Below are positions 1 through 8,154 of a stretch of 64,000 bases of DNA, piece after piece. The translations under genes were made by a program, and so were the position numbers. The DNA is from Paenibacillus dendrobii (GTDB lineage: Bacteria > Bacillota > Bacilli > Paenibacillales > Paenibacillaceae). Under the pieces are notes generated by a model. That model searched no databases. It saw only the letters and a list, made by a program, of their open reading frames with translations, and was not told where the DNA came from. Every line of letters starts with the position of its first letter. The first letter of the stretch is position 1. The DNA lies in assembly GCF_009807035.1 (NCBI RefSeq), contig NZ_WUBI01000001.1:1302001-1366000 (forward strand). Reading direction: 5' to 3'.

Positions 1-106
1 TGGACGATGTACTCCAACTGCCCTTGTACCTGACTGCCGCGTGGGTACTGTCGTACCTTTTCCAACCATCTTCAGGCAGTAAGATGGATTCCCCAATGAC
101 CGCCAT
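1..106 (-). CDS. partial tail/adhesion protein, N-terminus only
   Basis: Only the first 35 codons lie in the window and the gene runs off the left edge. The start is ATG at 104-106, about 8 nt after an AAGGTG ribosome binding site, and 18 nt beyond the stop of the preceding gene at 125. The visible peptide begins MAVIGESILLPEDGW and continues with a K-R-Y-D-S...Y-K-G-S-W pattern. I recognise that pattern from the start of beta-sandwich or lectin-like domains in phage tail and bacterial surface proteins. It is the most downstream visible gene of the tail locus, so the locus extends to the left. The function is inferred only from this short motif and the context. Confidence 0.6.
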   Translation of the reverse strand, partial: MAVIGESILLPEDGWKRYDSTHAAVRYKGSWSTSS

Positions 107-124
107 TAAGTTACACCTTCTTTC

Positions 125-919
125 TTATGCTAGATCCGCTTTAGCGTAGATGTAAAAGTCTCCTCCTGCCATCGTGTCTTCCTGTGTGACAATACGCGCA
201 TAGAAAGTTACGCTCTCCCCGTCCTTCAGCACTCCACCGAATGTATTGTTCTCTTCTGGAATAAACGGTGTATTAAACCTGCTGATTTCGACTGCAACCT
301 TTGGAGGGAACTCACTGGGTTTAATAAAAATCTGCACGTCAGAAATGTCAAATCCGCAGAAATTGGTGAGTTTCAGCTTCCTTGGGGTAGCTACCTGTCC
401 AGCTGTCATGGTTCCAAAATCCAGGTTATATAACATGTTTCCTTCCGGGTTATTAAAGGGAAAACCGTTTTCATTCGTGAACAATAAGAACGGCTTATCC
501 ACTAGAAAAAAAGGAATATAAAGCTCGTCAATAAAAAACCTGTCATAGCCCACTGACTGACTGCCATCCTTGGAGTAGTTGAATCTTAAAGTGTTCTTCC
601 CTGCCTCTAACCTATAGTTGAACTTTGTCCAAGCACTCATGTTTCCCGTATCTATCCTTGCAACATTATTGATATAGAATCTAAATCGGTCATAGCTTGA
701 TTCTGAACTGCAAAAATACCAAAAAGAAATATCATTCGCGTAGGGCAGATTTAGTTCGATGTAAAAGTCTGTTGATTGACTATGGCCGATTTTGACGTTG
801 CTAAGAGAACGCGTTCCAGAATGTTTAGCTTCAGTCGTGTACTCAAATTTCCCGGTTATGGTGTATGGCCTGTTATCCTCCTCAAAGTCGTCGGTGATGG
901 CGTATATAAAGTTTGGCAC
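125..919 (-). CDS. phage structural protein, beta-sandwich (carbohydrate-binding-like)
   Basis: The protein has 264 residues and starts with GTG, which follows a strong AAGGAGG site. Residues ~15-135 read like a galactose-binding or lectin-type beta-sandwich, with an H-S-G-T-R-S-L strand early and a YDRFFIDELYI strand near the end, features common in cell-surface adhesion modules. The second half (~150-264) has the look of an Ig-like or beta-rich domain (LTNFCGFDISDVQIFI, then GESVTFYARIV). There is no signal peptide and no membrane segment, as expected for a virion component. It lies in the fibre/adhesin series downstream of the hub protein. Receptor or cell-wall binding is an inference. Confidence 0.6.
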   Translation of the reverse strand: MPNFIYAITDDFEEDNRPYTITGKFEYTTEAKHSGTRSLSNVKIGHSQSTDFYIELNLPYANDISFWYFCSSESSYDRFRFYINNVARIDTGNMSAWTKFNYRLEAGKNTLRFNYSKDGSQSVGYDRFFIDELYIPFFLVDKPFLLFTNENGFPFNNPEGNMLYNLDFGTMTAGQVATPRKLKLTNFCGFDISDVQIFIKPSEFPPKVAVEISRFNTPFIPEENNTFGGVLKDGESVTFYARIVTQEDTMAGGDFYIYAKADLA

Positions 920-931
920 TCGAAAACCTCC

Positions 932-1531
932 TTATCTTAGTTCCCAATGAATGCTCCCGCCTAAGTTACTCTGAAGTGGGGCTTCTATGAAATCCACAGT
1001 TCGACCATTTCGTTTAATGGCTAACCTCCCATTCAGATCTTTGCTAGACACAAGCCTAAGTTCTAAAGACGCCAATTGATTCATAGGAATTTGGCAAATA
1101 GCCTGGAAATGAAAATCCGTGTCATCTATAGTAAACTTGGTTTTATAGCCAAAGTTAAACTGTGTAATCATCGTCTGTCCTGAACCCTCGACTTTAGGAT
1201 TAAAAACAAATTCTGCATCTTTATATGTGATAATGTCCTTGTAGTTCATTGCTCTTCCTGTTAATTGGTACGACTTCTCATTCGTCACATAGTCTACTTC
1301 TATCATCTGGCCTAGAATCTTGAAGATTCCTCCGTATACCTCGAAGTACATTGAAGCTCCATTGCCGAGAAGACCAAACCTTAGCAAGTTATCCCTATGA
1401 ATCGAACAGAAGTTATTCTCTTTTTTCGTAATATAATCAAATTCCGATAAATGAGACCCATCGAGGTATTCTGCCACCCATACGAATGGCTGCTGTACTG
1501 GCGATGTCATCATTTCCCTGTTTCCAAACAT
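932..1531 (-). CDS. phage structural protein, unknown function
   Basis: The protein has 199 residues. I place the start at ATG 1529-1531 because a GGGGGGA ribosome binding site ends 6 nt before it. A longer frame from 1546 would put that site inside the gene. The sequence is mixed alpha/beta without signal peptide or membrane segment, and no catalytic motif is evident. It is separated from the gene to its left by 12 nt, and that gene's AAGGAGG site overlaps its end, so the two are co-transcribed. The unit starts just after the hairpin at 1563-1583. I do not recognise the family. A tail-fibre or adhesion role is assumed from position only. Confidence 0.55.
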   Translation of the reverse strand: MFGNREMMTSPVQQPFVWVAEYLDGSHLSEFDYITKKENNFCSIHRDNLLRFGLLGNGASMYFEVYGGIFKILGQMIEVDYVTNEKSYQLTGRAMNYKDIITYKDAEFVFNPKVEGSGQTMITQFNFGYKTKFTIDDTDFHFQAICQIPMNQLASLELRLVSSKDLNGRLAIKRNGRTVDFIEAPLQSNLGGSIHWELR

Positions 1532-1552
1532 CCAAAATCCCCCCATTGTATT

Positions 1553-1585
1553 GGTTGAAAAAACCCTACTAAAATAGTAGGGCTA
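1553..1585 (-). terminator. rho-independent terminator after the 153-aa structural gene
   Basis: On the minus strand a CCCTACTA/TAGTAGGG hairpin with a short T-rich loop is followed by TTTTTT. It sits directly after the stop of the gene ending at 1592. Confidence 0.8.
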
Positions 1586-1591
1586 CATGAT

Positions 1592-2053
1592 TTACGTAAA
1601 TTGATATGCGATACGGGTCAGGAAAGTGAAGCTACCCGCGGTGGCGGTTGCTGGAACCATAGCTTGAAGAGTTACCTTAGCGTAGTTTGCCACTGCGCCA
1701 AGGGAGCCGTCATTTGCAGTTCCTTTGATTTTGCCTGCTCCCGCCGCCCCGCCTGCCTGAACGACTTTCGTTGTCGTTCCTCCGATTGCAGTAAACTGCG
1801 TTTCATTCATGGAATCTACACGGGCTTCAATCCACTTATTTATAACGACTTCGCCCGTATTACTTCCAAGAACATCCTTTGTCGTTATAGTGCAGTTCGT
1901 CATATCAGATACGTCAGAATTTACTCCCCTGTTGTTCCAGATAAGAAAAGTTGAAGCAGGGGATGGACTTCCTGCATCGACGACTCCGATTTGCCATTCC
2001 GTTTTTTGCGCGGTATTCGTTACGTCGAACCACTGTACTAAAGGGCTTGCCAT
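1592..2053 (-). CDS. small phage structural protein, probably beta-sandwich
   Basis: The protein has 153 residues from ATG 2051-2053, which follows AAGGAGG at a good distance. The longer open frame from 2086 would bury this site. The sequence is rich in Thr, Ala, Gly and Val, and carries a glycine-alanine stretch (QAGGAAGAGK) between two beta-rich halves. It has no cysteines beyond one, no signal peptide and no membrane segment. It is its own transcription unit: a strong hairpin terminator lies on each side and a CTTATATTG element lies 31 nt upstream of the start. Such an isolated, small, beta-rich product would suit a high-copy decoration or fibre subunit, but this is inference. Confidence 0.6.
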   Translation of the reverse strand: MASPLVQWFDVTNTAQKTEWQIGVVDAGSPSPASTFLIWNNRGVNSDVSDMTNCTITTKDVLGSNTGEVVINKWIEARVDSMNETQFTAIGGTTTKVVQAGGAAGAGKIKGTANDGSLGAVANYAKVTLQAMVPATATAGSFTFLTRIAYQFT

Positions 2054-2083
2054 CGTATTTCCCTCCTTGTTTATTACTATAGA

Positions 2084-2092
2084 CAATATAAG
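2084..2092 (-). promoter_or_regulatory. CTTATATTG element (putative phage promoter)
   Basis: The minus strand reads AACTTATATTG here, 31 nt upstream of the ATG at 2053. It lies between the terminator at 2123-2162 and the gene. It is one of six copies in the tail locus. Confidence 0.5.
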
Positions 2093-2122
2093 TTATCCGG
2101 TGGATTGCTTAACAAAATGATA

Positions 2123-2162
2123 GTAAAAGAAAAAGACCCTTGTTAGGGTCTTTTTCTTTTAC
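2123..2162 (-). terminator. bidirectional rho-independent terminator
   Basis: A near-perfect inverted repeat, AAAGAAAAAGACCCT / AGGGTCTTTTTCTTT, overlaps the TAA stop of the upstream gene and ends in a T tract on both strands. Confidence 0.9.
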
Positions 2163-3298
2163 ATCACTTTCTTGTATTGAACGAACACGACATCGGGTAC
2201 GCCGTCGATCACTTTTAGGGTTTCCGGGGCAAAATTAAAGCCGGTGATTTCACCCTTACCATTCTTCAAGTAGTCAAAGTTAATGCCTGGAGTCTGAAGC
2301 TGACCGTTGATCGCCAAACGTACGGTCTTATCCTTAGCCAATCCCTTGGTTAACAGATACTCCGTCTCACCGCCCACGGCTTCAAACACTTCCTCTTCGT
2401 CAGCAGACTCAAGCTTATACAATCTGTCATCCTGATCCGTATTCTTCTGTTCAATCATATCCATTCGAGAATCACTCGAATCGTTTGCGGATTTGATTCG
2501 TGAAGCGAGATCTGACAACACAGCCTGTACCGTTAGTCCCACGTAATTAGAATCCGTGATTACGCCTACCAAACCTGCCCCTGAAGGAGCGGCAAAATTG
2601 TCTTGAATGCCTTGGTCAGAAGCTGCTCTCTCTTGGATTTCTTTGTCAATTTGTTCTTGAATGGATGTTGCAAGATTCGCATTACCGTCATTGTCGAGTG
2701 TTCCTGATGCGCCGTATACGTCTTTCATAAGCTGAATGAGGTTCATATATGCTTTTGCATCCGTCGCGCCTTCAACGAAACCAGCCCCGCCCTTTACTAT
2801 CGCGTCTACCGGAATAACAGACAGGTTCGTCCGAACAACAAATCGATAGTCAATATTTTCTGCATCGACTGCAAAAGCATACGGTTGTTCGCTACCGCCT
2901 TCAATGCTATAAAACTTCAGTACATACTTCCCTGCTTGTTCTTCCAAACGGCCGTAAACGACATCAGCGTCAGCATCACCAATCGGACGATCTGTGCCTG
3001 TTACCCGAAGTTGAATCTTTTCGCTGAGCACAACACCTTCGACTGAATTTCCAGTAGCTACAGGTCTATTCCCGACATCGGAAGACACCTCGAGCTGCGA
3101 CAACCCGGCTACCGCTTTATCATTGACTTGGATGAATACGTCAATCTTCGTTTCTTCTAGAATCTCGCGATGGTTTTGGTAATGAATATCAAGGTACGTC
3201 TCACTGATTTTGTTATTTTCATCAAAATGATGATTACGCATGATACGATTGTTAAACTGTTCACCACGGAATCTAGCAATCCCTCTTGTTCCTGCCAT
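2159..3298 (-). CDS. phage tail fibre/baseplate-type structural protein
   Basis: The protein has 379 residues and its start follows GGGGTGATAGGAT. Residues ~90-165 are beta-rich. Residues ~195-300 are helical and heptad-like (EQIDKEIQERAAS, then SRMDMIEQKNTDQDDRLYKLE), suggesting a trimeric coiled-coil shaft. The last ~70 residues (TEYLLTKGLAKDKTVRLAI, then LQTPGINFDY) match a small beta-module seen in several other proteins of this locus. The order of beta head, coiled coil and terminal beta-module is typical of trimeric tail fibres. A CTTATAATG element lies 33 nt upstream and a strong terminator follows it, so it forms its own unit. The exact role and receptor are unknown. Confidence 0.6.
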   Translation of the reverse strand: MAGTRGIARFRGEQFNNRIMRNHHFDENNKISETYLDIHYQNHREILEETKIDVFIQVNDKAVAGLSQLEVSSDVGNRPVATGNSVEGVVLSEKIQLRVTGTDRPIGDADADVVYGRLEEQAGKYVLKFYSIEGGSEQPYAFAVDAENIDYRFVVRTNLSVIPVDAIVKGGAGFVEGATDAKAYMNLIQLMKDVYGASGTLDNDGNANLATSIQEQIDKEIQERAASDQGIQDNFAAPSGAGLVGVITDSNYVGLTVQAVLSDLASRIKSANDSSDSRMDMIEQKNTDQDDRLYKLESADEEEVFEAVGGETEYLLTKGLAKDKTVRLAINGQLQTPGINFDYLKNGKGEITGFNFAPETLKVIDGVPDVVFVQYKKVM

Positions 3299-3330
3299 AT
3301 CCTATCACCCCTCTTAGAATTTTCACTAGC

Positions 3331-3339
3331 CATTATAAG
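3331..3339 (-). promoter_or_regulatory. CTTATAATG element (putative phage promoter)
   Basis: The minus strand reads TTAACTTATAATGG, 33 nt upstream of the ATG at 3298. It lies in the 80-nt gap after the gene ending at 3379. The gap also holds an AT-only inverted repeat (3337-3362) too weak to be a terminator. Confidence 0.45.
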
Positions 3340-3378
3340 TTAATTAATCCATTTATTAACTTAAAATGTTGGAATGTC

Positions 3379-4209
3379 TTACACCCTTACCATGACCTCT
3401 ATTGTAATACCGGCAGCTCCATTGCCCGCTTCCATAATGTTCACCCTGAACAGATCGTTTTTTTCCACTTGTGTCAACGCAAGTGAGTAAGGTGCACTGC
3501 TTGTATTCGAAGACTTTTCATTCGCATCCACAATCATTTTTTGACCAAAAATACCAGACCACAGCGGAATGGAGTCGTAATCGTTCTGGGTGCATTTTTC
3601 GATTTGAATGATGGTCCTTGTCGTACCGGGTTCTGCACAGGAAGCATACACTTCCGTAATAACCCCTTCGTGCGGAAAGCGAATATCGAACTTGGACGCT
3701 CCAACCATAACCTTCGGCAAAACCATCACGATGGTCTTCATTTCGATACGATCCTGAATATAATCAAGTCTGTCGTCAAGTGTATGAAAAGGCACATCCG
3801 TATCTTTATACCTTCTTGCATGGATGACTTCTTCTTCCAAGGAAAGAAAACGGTATGTATCGATGTTCCCTCCAGTTTGAAGGTACTCGGCCTTCCATGT
3901 AGTAATATAAATTTCATCGCCAATGGTTAACGGAACTTTCTGACCGGCTAGAGCGTGTCCTGGCGGGTAGCTGCCAAGATCTAACTTAAGCGTAGCCGAA
4001 TCTATTTCCTCATAGCCTCCACCTTCCGATAGGCGCTGACCGTTGAAGAACACATCCAGCGCATTCCCTCCCATGACATAAGGATGCGAAAGGATGATGT
4101 ACAAACCGTTATTCGTATCCAAGAATGCTTGGTCAACGATAATCTCCTGCTCATGTCTGTACGACACTTCATTTCCATAACGTTGCAACCGCATTTTCGT
4201 TCCCGGCAT
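3379..4209 (-). CDS. phage structural protein with beta-module
   Basis: The protein has 276 residues. ATG 4207-4209 is chosen because it follows the stop of the upstream gene (4224) and a TAAGGGG site. The longer frame from 4302 would overlap that gene by 79 nt. Residues ~25-105 form a beta-module with NALDVFFNGQRL, an acidic 'GGYEEID' turn and IGDEIYITTW, equivalent to the modules in the other fibre-like proteins here. A short helix-rich linker (residues ~110-150, LSLEEEVIHARRYKD) leads to a C-terminal beta domain (~160-276). There is no signal peptide. It is probably a fibre or baseplate wedge component. The family is not recognised. Confidence 0.6.
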   Translation of the reverse strand: MPGTKMRLQRYGNEVSYRHEQEIIVDQAFLDTNNGLYIILSHPYVMGGNALDVFFNGQRLSEGGGYEEIDSATLKLDLGSYPPGHALAGQKVPLTIGDEIYITTWKAEYLQTGGNIDTYRFLSLEEEVIHARRYKDTDVPFHTLDDRLDYIQDRIEMKTIVMVLPKVMVGASKFDIRFPHEGVITEVYASCAEPGTTRTIIQIEKCTQNDYDSIPLWSGIFGQKMIVDANEKSSNTSSAPYSLALTQVEKNDLFRVNIMEAGNGAAGITIEVMVRV

Positions 4210-4223
4210 ATATCTACAGCCCC

Positions 4224-5309
4224 TTACAAATGAGTGATATCCAGGATAAAATGAATCGGTTTTATCCCAAAACGCTCTGATTTCCTCTCCACTTTCATCC
4301 AAAACTTCATCTTATCCAGTGGCCCAAGTGTCCCCATATCCAGTTTTTGAGTATAGTTGCCGCTTGGTTTATCCTGGCCATCGTCATGGCAAATATCTGC
4401 CCACTCATAGCCAAACTCTTCAAGATATTTAAGGATCCCCATCGTAATGCCAGTTGCGGCCTTGTTGTTGGAAGGATTATACAATTCCATTTGAACCTCA
4501 ATCACATGATCGTACATCGTGCCTAAGTAAGTATCATTCGTTAGATTCAGTTCCTCGCCCTTCCAAAGAACACGAAGATCCGTACCGTACAAATACATAT
4601 CCCCGCCATATAGATCAACCGGACCAATACTAGACAGCTGCACTCCATTTTCGTCGAATACTTTTAAGATGCCGTGGTACGGCAATATGGGCAGATCTAA
4701 CTCCACCCCTGTCCATAGGGGTTCTACGGTAGCTGAATGGATCATGTATCCACTGGAATCACACAAGTAGATGGTGTAACCTTGTGGTAAATTTCCTATT
4801 GTAATCTTATTGCTGCGACATAGTATCCACCGATCCAGCTTAAGGGCATCGTAATTAAGTTTCTCTGGATTTTTTAGAACAACACCCATTTTAAGGGCTT
4901 CTACGTTTGCAGAGTCGAATAATTCCCAACCTGATCCTCTATTGGCATAAAACGTCCATCTGTTTCCTTCTTTCTGCGCCCTCCATTTGCTGTATTCTCT
5001 TGTCGTGGAATCTTTACTTTCAAGGAACTCCAGACGATGGTATCCATCATGCCAAATGAGGATACCGCCTTCATCCCCGACTTCTTGCGGAATGTAGTCC
5101 GCAGTAACTTCAAAGATTAGCGTTTGTTCGTTTTCCGGAACGCTAAACAATACCATGGTTTCGGAATCCGTATGAGGAATCACCAGCTGGTTTTGACTAA
5201 TATCCAGTGTTGGGGCATCTTCCGGAGAGAGACTATAACGGGAGTTCAGACTCCCGCTATGAAATCCATCATCGAAAATAAGACCACTTGTTTTCTTGTA
5301 TAAACCCAT
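4224..5309 (-). CDS. phage structural protein with lectin-like (DUF1349-type) N-terminal domain
   Basis: The protein has 361 residues. The start at ATG 5307-5309 follows AGGTAGGTGAGAG. Longer frames would overlap the preceding gene, which stops at 5318. Residues ~5-165 look like a concanavalin-type beta-sandwich of the DUF1349 kind: GLIFDDGFHSGSLNSRYS, then GGILIWHDGYHRLEF, then KWRAQKEGNRWTFYANRGSG. The middle is a smaller beta domain (GYTIYLCDSSGYMIHSATV). The C-terminal part (~250-361) is beta-rich. Such domains usually bind sugars, so this protein may contact cell-wall carbohydrate, but binding is inferred. It is tightly packed between its neighbours in the fibre operon. Confidence 0.6.
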   Translation of the reverse strand: MGLYKKTSGLIFDDGFHSGSLNSRYSLSPEDAPTLDISQNQLVIPHTDSETMVLFSVPENEQTLIFEVTADYIPQEVGDEGGILIWHDGYHRLEFLESKDSTTREYSKWRAQKEGNRWTFYANRGSGWELFDSANVEALKMGVVLKNPEKLNYDALKLDRWILCRSNKITIGNLPQGYTIYLCDSSGYMIHSATVEPLWTGVELDLPILPYHGILKVFDENGVQLSSIGPVDLYGGDMYLYGTDLRVLWKGEELNLTNDTYLGTMYDHVIEVQMELYNPSNNKAATGITMGILKYLEEFGYEWADICHDDGQDKPSGNYTQKLDMGTLGPLDKMKFWMKVERKSERFGIKPIHFILDITHL

Positions 5310-5317
5310 TCTCTCAC

Positions 5318-8125
5318 CTACCTTGTCTTCTTCCAGTTCCAGATACTCCAAGAAGCGATCTTACCGGCAATCAGCCAAATGCGTGGTTTCTTCTTAGCCG
5401 ATGGCGTTATTAACGTTCCTCCGTCCGGTTTTTCGATGACCGTTTCAATGGCCTTGCCAGGTCTATTGGCATCCTGATCTTTCTCGACACTCATTTTCAC
5501 TTCTTTTTTCATTCGTTTGCCCGCTTCAGACGGGTTGATGTTCATCTCATAGATTTGTTTTTTTCTGGAAGCGTCAGCAGTAGACAAGTTTTCCGTAGGA
5601 ATGATTTTCTTCTTACGCGTCCCATGGGTAACTTTCTCAACCCCTACCTGCTCAGTGCTCTGTACGGATTCAGACTCTGTACCGATTTCATTCATTGTTT
5701 CGATGTCTCCGCCACCAAGCTGACCATAAATCTGCTTTTCGTCATCCACGACTAAATTCATGTCCCCGATGAAAGCAGGTTGACTTTCTTCATGAACGGC
5801 ATTATATATATTATCTCCTGACATACCATCAAGATCTTGTATAACTGTCTCATGAACGTTGTCAGCACTTCCTTGCGCAACTTCCTTATCAAGCATCCCA
5901 TCGGCAATGGTAACATTGTCCCCCCGCTGCGTTTCATCCAGTGCATAGACATCACTTGACGCAAAACGATTCTCTGCTTTGTTGTCCTCATTGATGATGG
6001 AATCGGTCGTTATCTTCCCTGCATCAGCTAAAGTCAATTGATGATTGACCGAATTCAATGAAATGTCTGAGCTGCTTCCTGTTGCTTCCGAGTCCTGAAC
6101 GGCATCATATATACGGAATCCACCCCGTGCTCTTTCATCCTTCTGCAAAGAACCCTCAGAAGACTGAATGATCTCGGATCTTCTATCTGTATGAACATTC
6201 GCATCAAAATCACGTATATGAATCGACGTTTCACTTGGTGTTATCCAAGCATCGTAATCCTGGATGTAGTCAGCACGCTCTACAATCTCAGGTGCGCCTG
6301 ACTCAGGGACGATCGTCCGTTCAACTTCAGTCATTTCCGTAAGATTAACATCCGTCATATTGTCTGACTGTCCGACGGTGTGTATGGCAAGATCCCCATA
6401 CCCTGCATAATCGCGAATGCCCTCTTCGAAGTTTTGCATTTCGAGTGGCATGTTAACTTCAGCGATCGCCTTTTCCTCTTTAGACCAAATTGCATCCTTG
6501 CTGATGTTTCTATTCGCATATTCATGCGAATCGTATATTCCATCGCCAAAAGAAATGGATATCCCATAATCTTGCGAAGATTCTACTCCAATTCCATAGG
6601 ATTCTACTTTCCCATACTCGGTAGGGTACTCTATTCCGTCTCCATCATGTTTAATTTGGCCCTGCTCCTCTATTTCCTTCCCAGCCTCACCGAAATATTC
6701 GACGAAACCAACCTTGGATTCAAGAGTCTCTGCTTCCGTATGATCAAGGCTACGGCCCTGCTCCAATTGAGTAATAACTTGATCTCTGATGACTCCCAAA
6801 TTCGCGGTTTCCGGTTCATCCATGTAAGTATCAATAAGACGCTCTAGGCCTGCCTGTATTTCTTCTGCGGTTTTTTGGCCATACATAATTTTATGTAAAC
6901 GCCCCATGCTAGAAATCTGGGGGGTATCAGAAATGATATTTTTGACGATCTCAGCCAGGTGTGACTGTTCGCTATCCGAATCCAGTCTGATCTCATACCC
7001 GCCTTCACGGAGTTCGCCGGGTGCATAGGCATCTGTCTCGTAATAAACATTAGATAGAGCATCTATAGAAACAACAGAATGATCTGTATTAGAAGATTCG
7101 CCGGTTGAAAGGAAATGAATGGATAGCTCATCCCCAGAATTTGAAATTGCTGCAGCACCGGTTTCAATATATAGAAAGTTTCCAGACTCCTGGTAGCCTG
7201 ACACGAATGACTCCGGATGTGTTAATTCGCCGATGTCCCCCTGTTTAACGGCGGAGATATACTCCTGAATCTCGCTATCTTTTTGCTTGCTTAGGTTTAC
7301 GGTGTCAGAAAAATCATCCACGGATATTTCAAATACGGGATCGCATACGGTAGGGATCAAAGCCGAAATCTCCGCGCCATTCCTGACTTGTATGAGAGCT
7401 GCGTCTGAGAATATTTCATTATAAAAGACGTTGAACGTACTATAAGCCAACTCTCGTTGCGTTTCTTCCATATCATAAATGGGAAGGTGATGTTTCCCAA
7501 TAACAGGTTCAGTAGGTGAGTAAGCCAGGTATTCCATATTCGGTAGTTTCAAACTTCTGACAGTGCCGTCCAAATCGCTGGACACCACACTGCTTCCTAA
7601 TGAGAATCCAGCATCCATCATGCCATTCAAGATATTCTCAACAGATGTCAGCATCTCATTCGAAGCCTCAATCACATATCCTCGAACCTCAACTCCAAGA
7701 TGCTCGCTTGCAATATCGCTTACTTCTGACGTTGCCGAGTTCTCATTCTCCGCAAAGCTAGAAGCGGAGGTCCTTAAATCTGCATCTAATCTGCTCTCCC
7801 CACTCAAGTAACTTTGGATATCGGAAAGGTAGGACGCAACCCTTGCGAACACAGAATCCATCTCTATTCCCTCAATTTCAGTTACAATGGTGGACTCTTT
7901 CAAACCATTACCGAGAAGGCTTGAGGCAGTATAGGGCTGTTTTGTCGCATTTTTCATTACATCCAACTTTAAAGTATTGTAAGTACTATATGCAGGGGCA
8001 GTGAGATGATATTGGGTGTCTCGTTCAACATCAATGACCGTGTCTACACCAAACGCCAGTTCATAGCCCTTTTTAGAAAAAAGGGCGGTGAAACTGATAA
8101 GGTAAGATTTATTACCATTCAGCAT
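5318..8125 (-). CDS. large acidic protein of unknown function in the tail locus
   Basis: The protein has 935 residues and starts at ATG after a GGAGGTAGGCGGTGA region. Residues ~1-220 are mixed. Residues ~220-830 are strongly enriched in Asp, Glu, Ser, Ile, Tyr and Gly with few basic residues, and carry short irregular repeats such as YGKVESYGIGVESS and DYGISISFGDGIYDSHEY. The last ~110 residues switch to strongly basic (GTRKKKII, KRMKKEVKM, SAKKKPRIW) and end in a Trp-rich tail. I see no catalytic motif, signal peptide or clear membrane segment. It may be a largely disordered or amyloid-like fibre or a scaffold. It lies between the triplicated paralogues and the lectin-like protein. I do not recognise the family. 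Confidence 0.55.
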   Translation of the reverse strand: MLNGNKSYLISFTALFSKKGYELAFGVDTVIDVERDTQYHLTAPAYSTYNTLKLDVMKNATKQPYTASSLLGNGLKESTIVTEIEGIEMDSVFARVASYLSDIQSYLSGESRLDADLRTSASSFAENENSATSEVSDIASEHLGVEVRGYVIEASNEMLTSVENILNGMMDAGFSLGSSVVSSDLDGTVRSLKLPNMEYLAYSPTEPVIGKHHLPIYDMEETQRELAYSTFNVFYNEIFSDAALIQVRNGAEISALIPTVCDPVFEISVDDFSDTVNLSKQKDSEIQEYISAVKQGDIGELTHPESFVSGYQESGNFLYIETGAAAISNSGDELSIHFLSTGESSNTDHSVVSIDALSNVYYETDAYAPGELREGGYEIRLDSDSEQSHLAEIVKNIISDTPQISSMGRLHKIMYGQKTAEEIQAGLERLIDTYMDEPETANLGVIRDQVITQLEQGRSLDHTEAETLESKVGFVEYFGEAGKEIEEQGQIKHDGDGIEYPTEYGKVESYGIGVESSQDYGISISFGDGIYDSHEYANRNISKDAIWSKEEKAIAEVNMPLEMQNFEEGIRDYAGYGDLAIHTVGQSDNMTDVNLTEMTEVERTIVPESGAPEIVERADYIQDYDAWITPSETSIHIRDFDANVHTDRRSEIIQSSEGSLQKDERARGGFRIYDAVQDSEATGSSSDISLNSVNHQLTLADAGKITTDSIINEDNKAENRFASSDVYALDETQRGDNVTIADGMLDKEVAQGSADNVHETVIQDLDGMSGDNIYNAVHEESQPAFIGDMNLVVDDEKQIYGQLGGGDIETMNEIGTESESVQSTEQVGVEKVTHGTRKKKIIPTENLSTADASRKKQIYEMNINPSEAGKRMKKEVKMSVEKDQDANRPGKAIETVIEKPDGGTLITPSAKKKPRIWLIAGKIASWSIWNWKKTR

Positions 8126-8154
8126 GTCACCGCCTACCTCCCTCGTCTATGGTA

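Noticed and set aside
3337..3362. AAGTTAAT ... ATTAACTT inverted repeat as a terminator
   Set aside because: The stem has only two G-C pairs and is not followed by a T tract, so it is too weak to be called a terminator.
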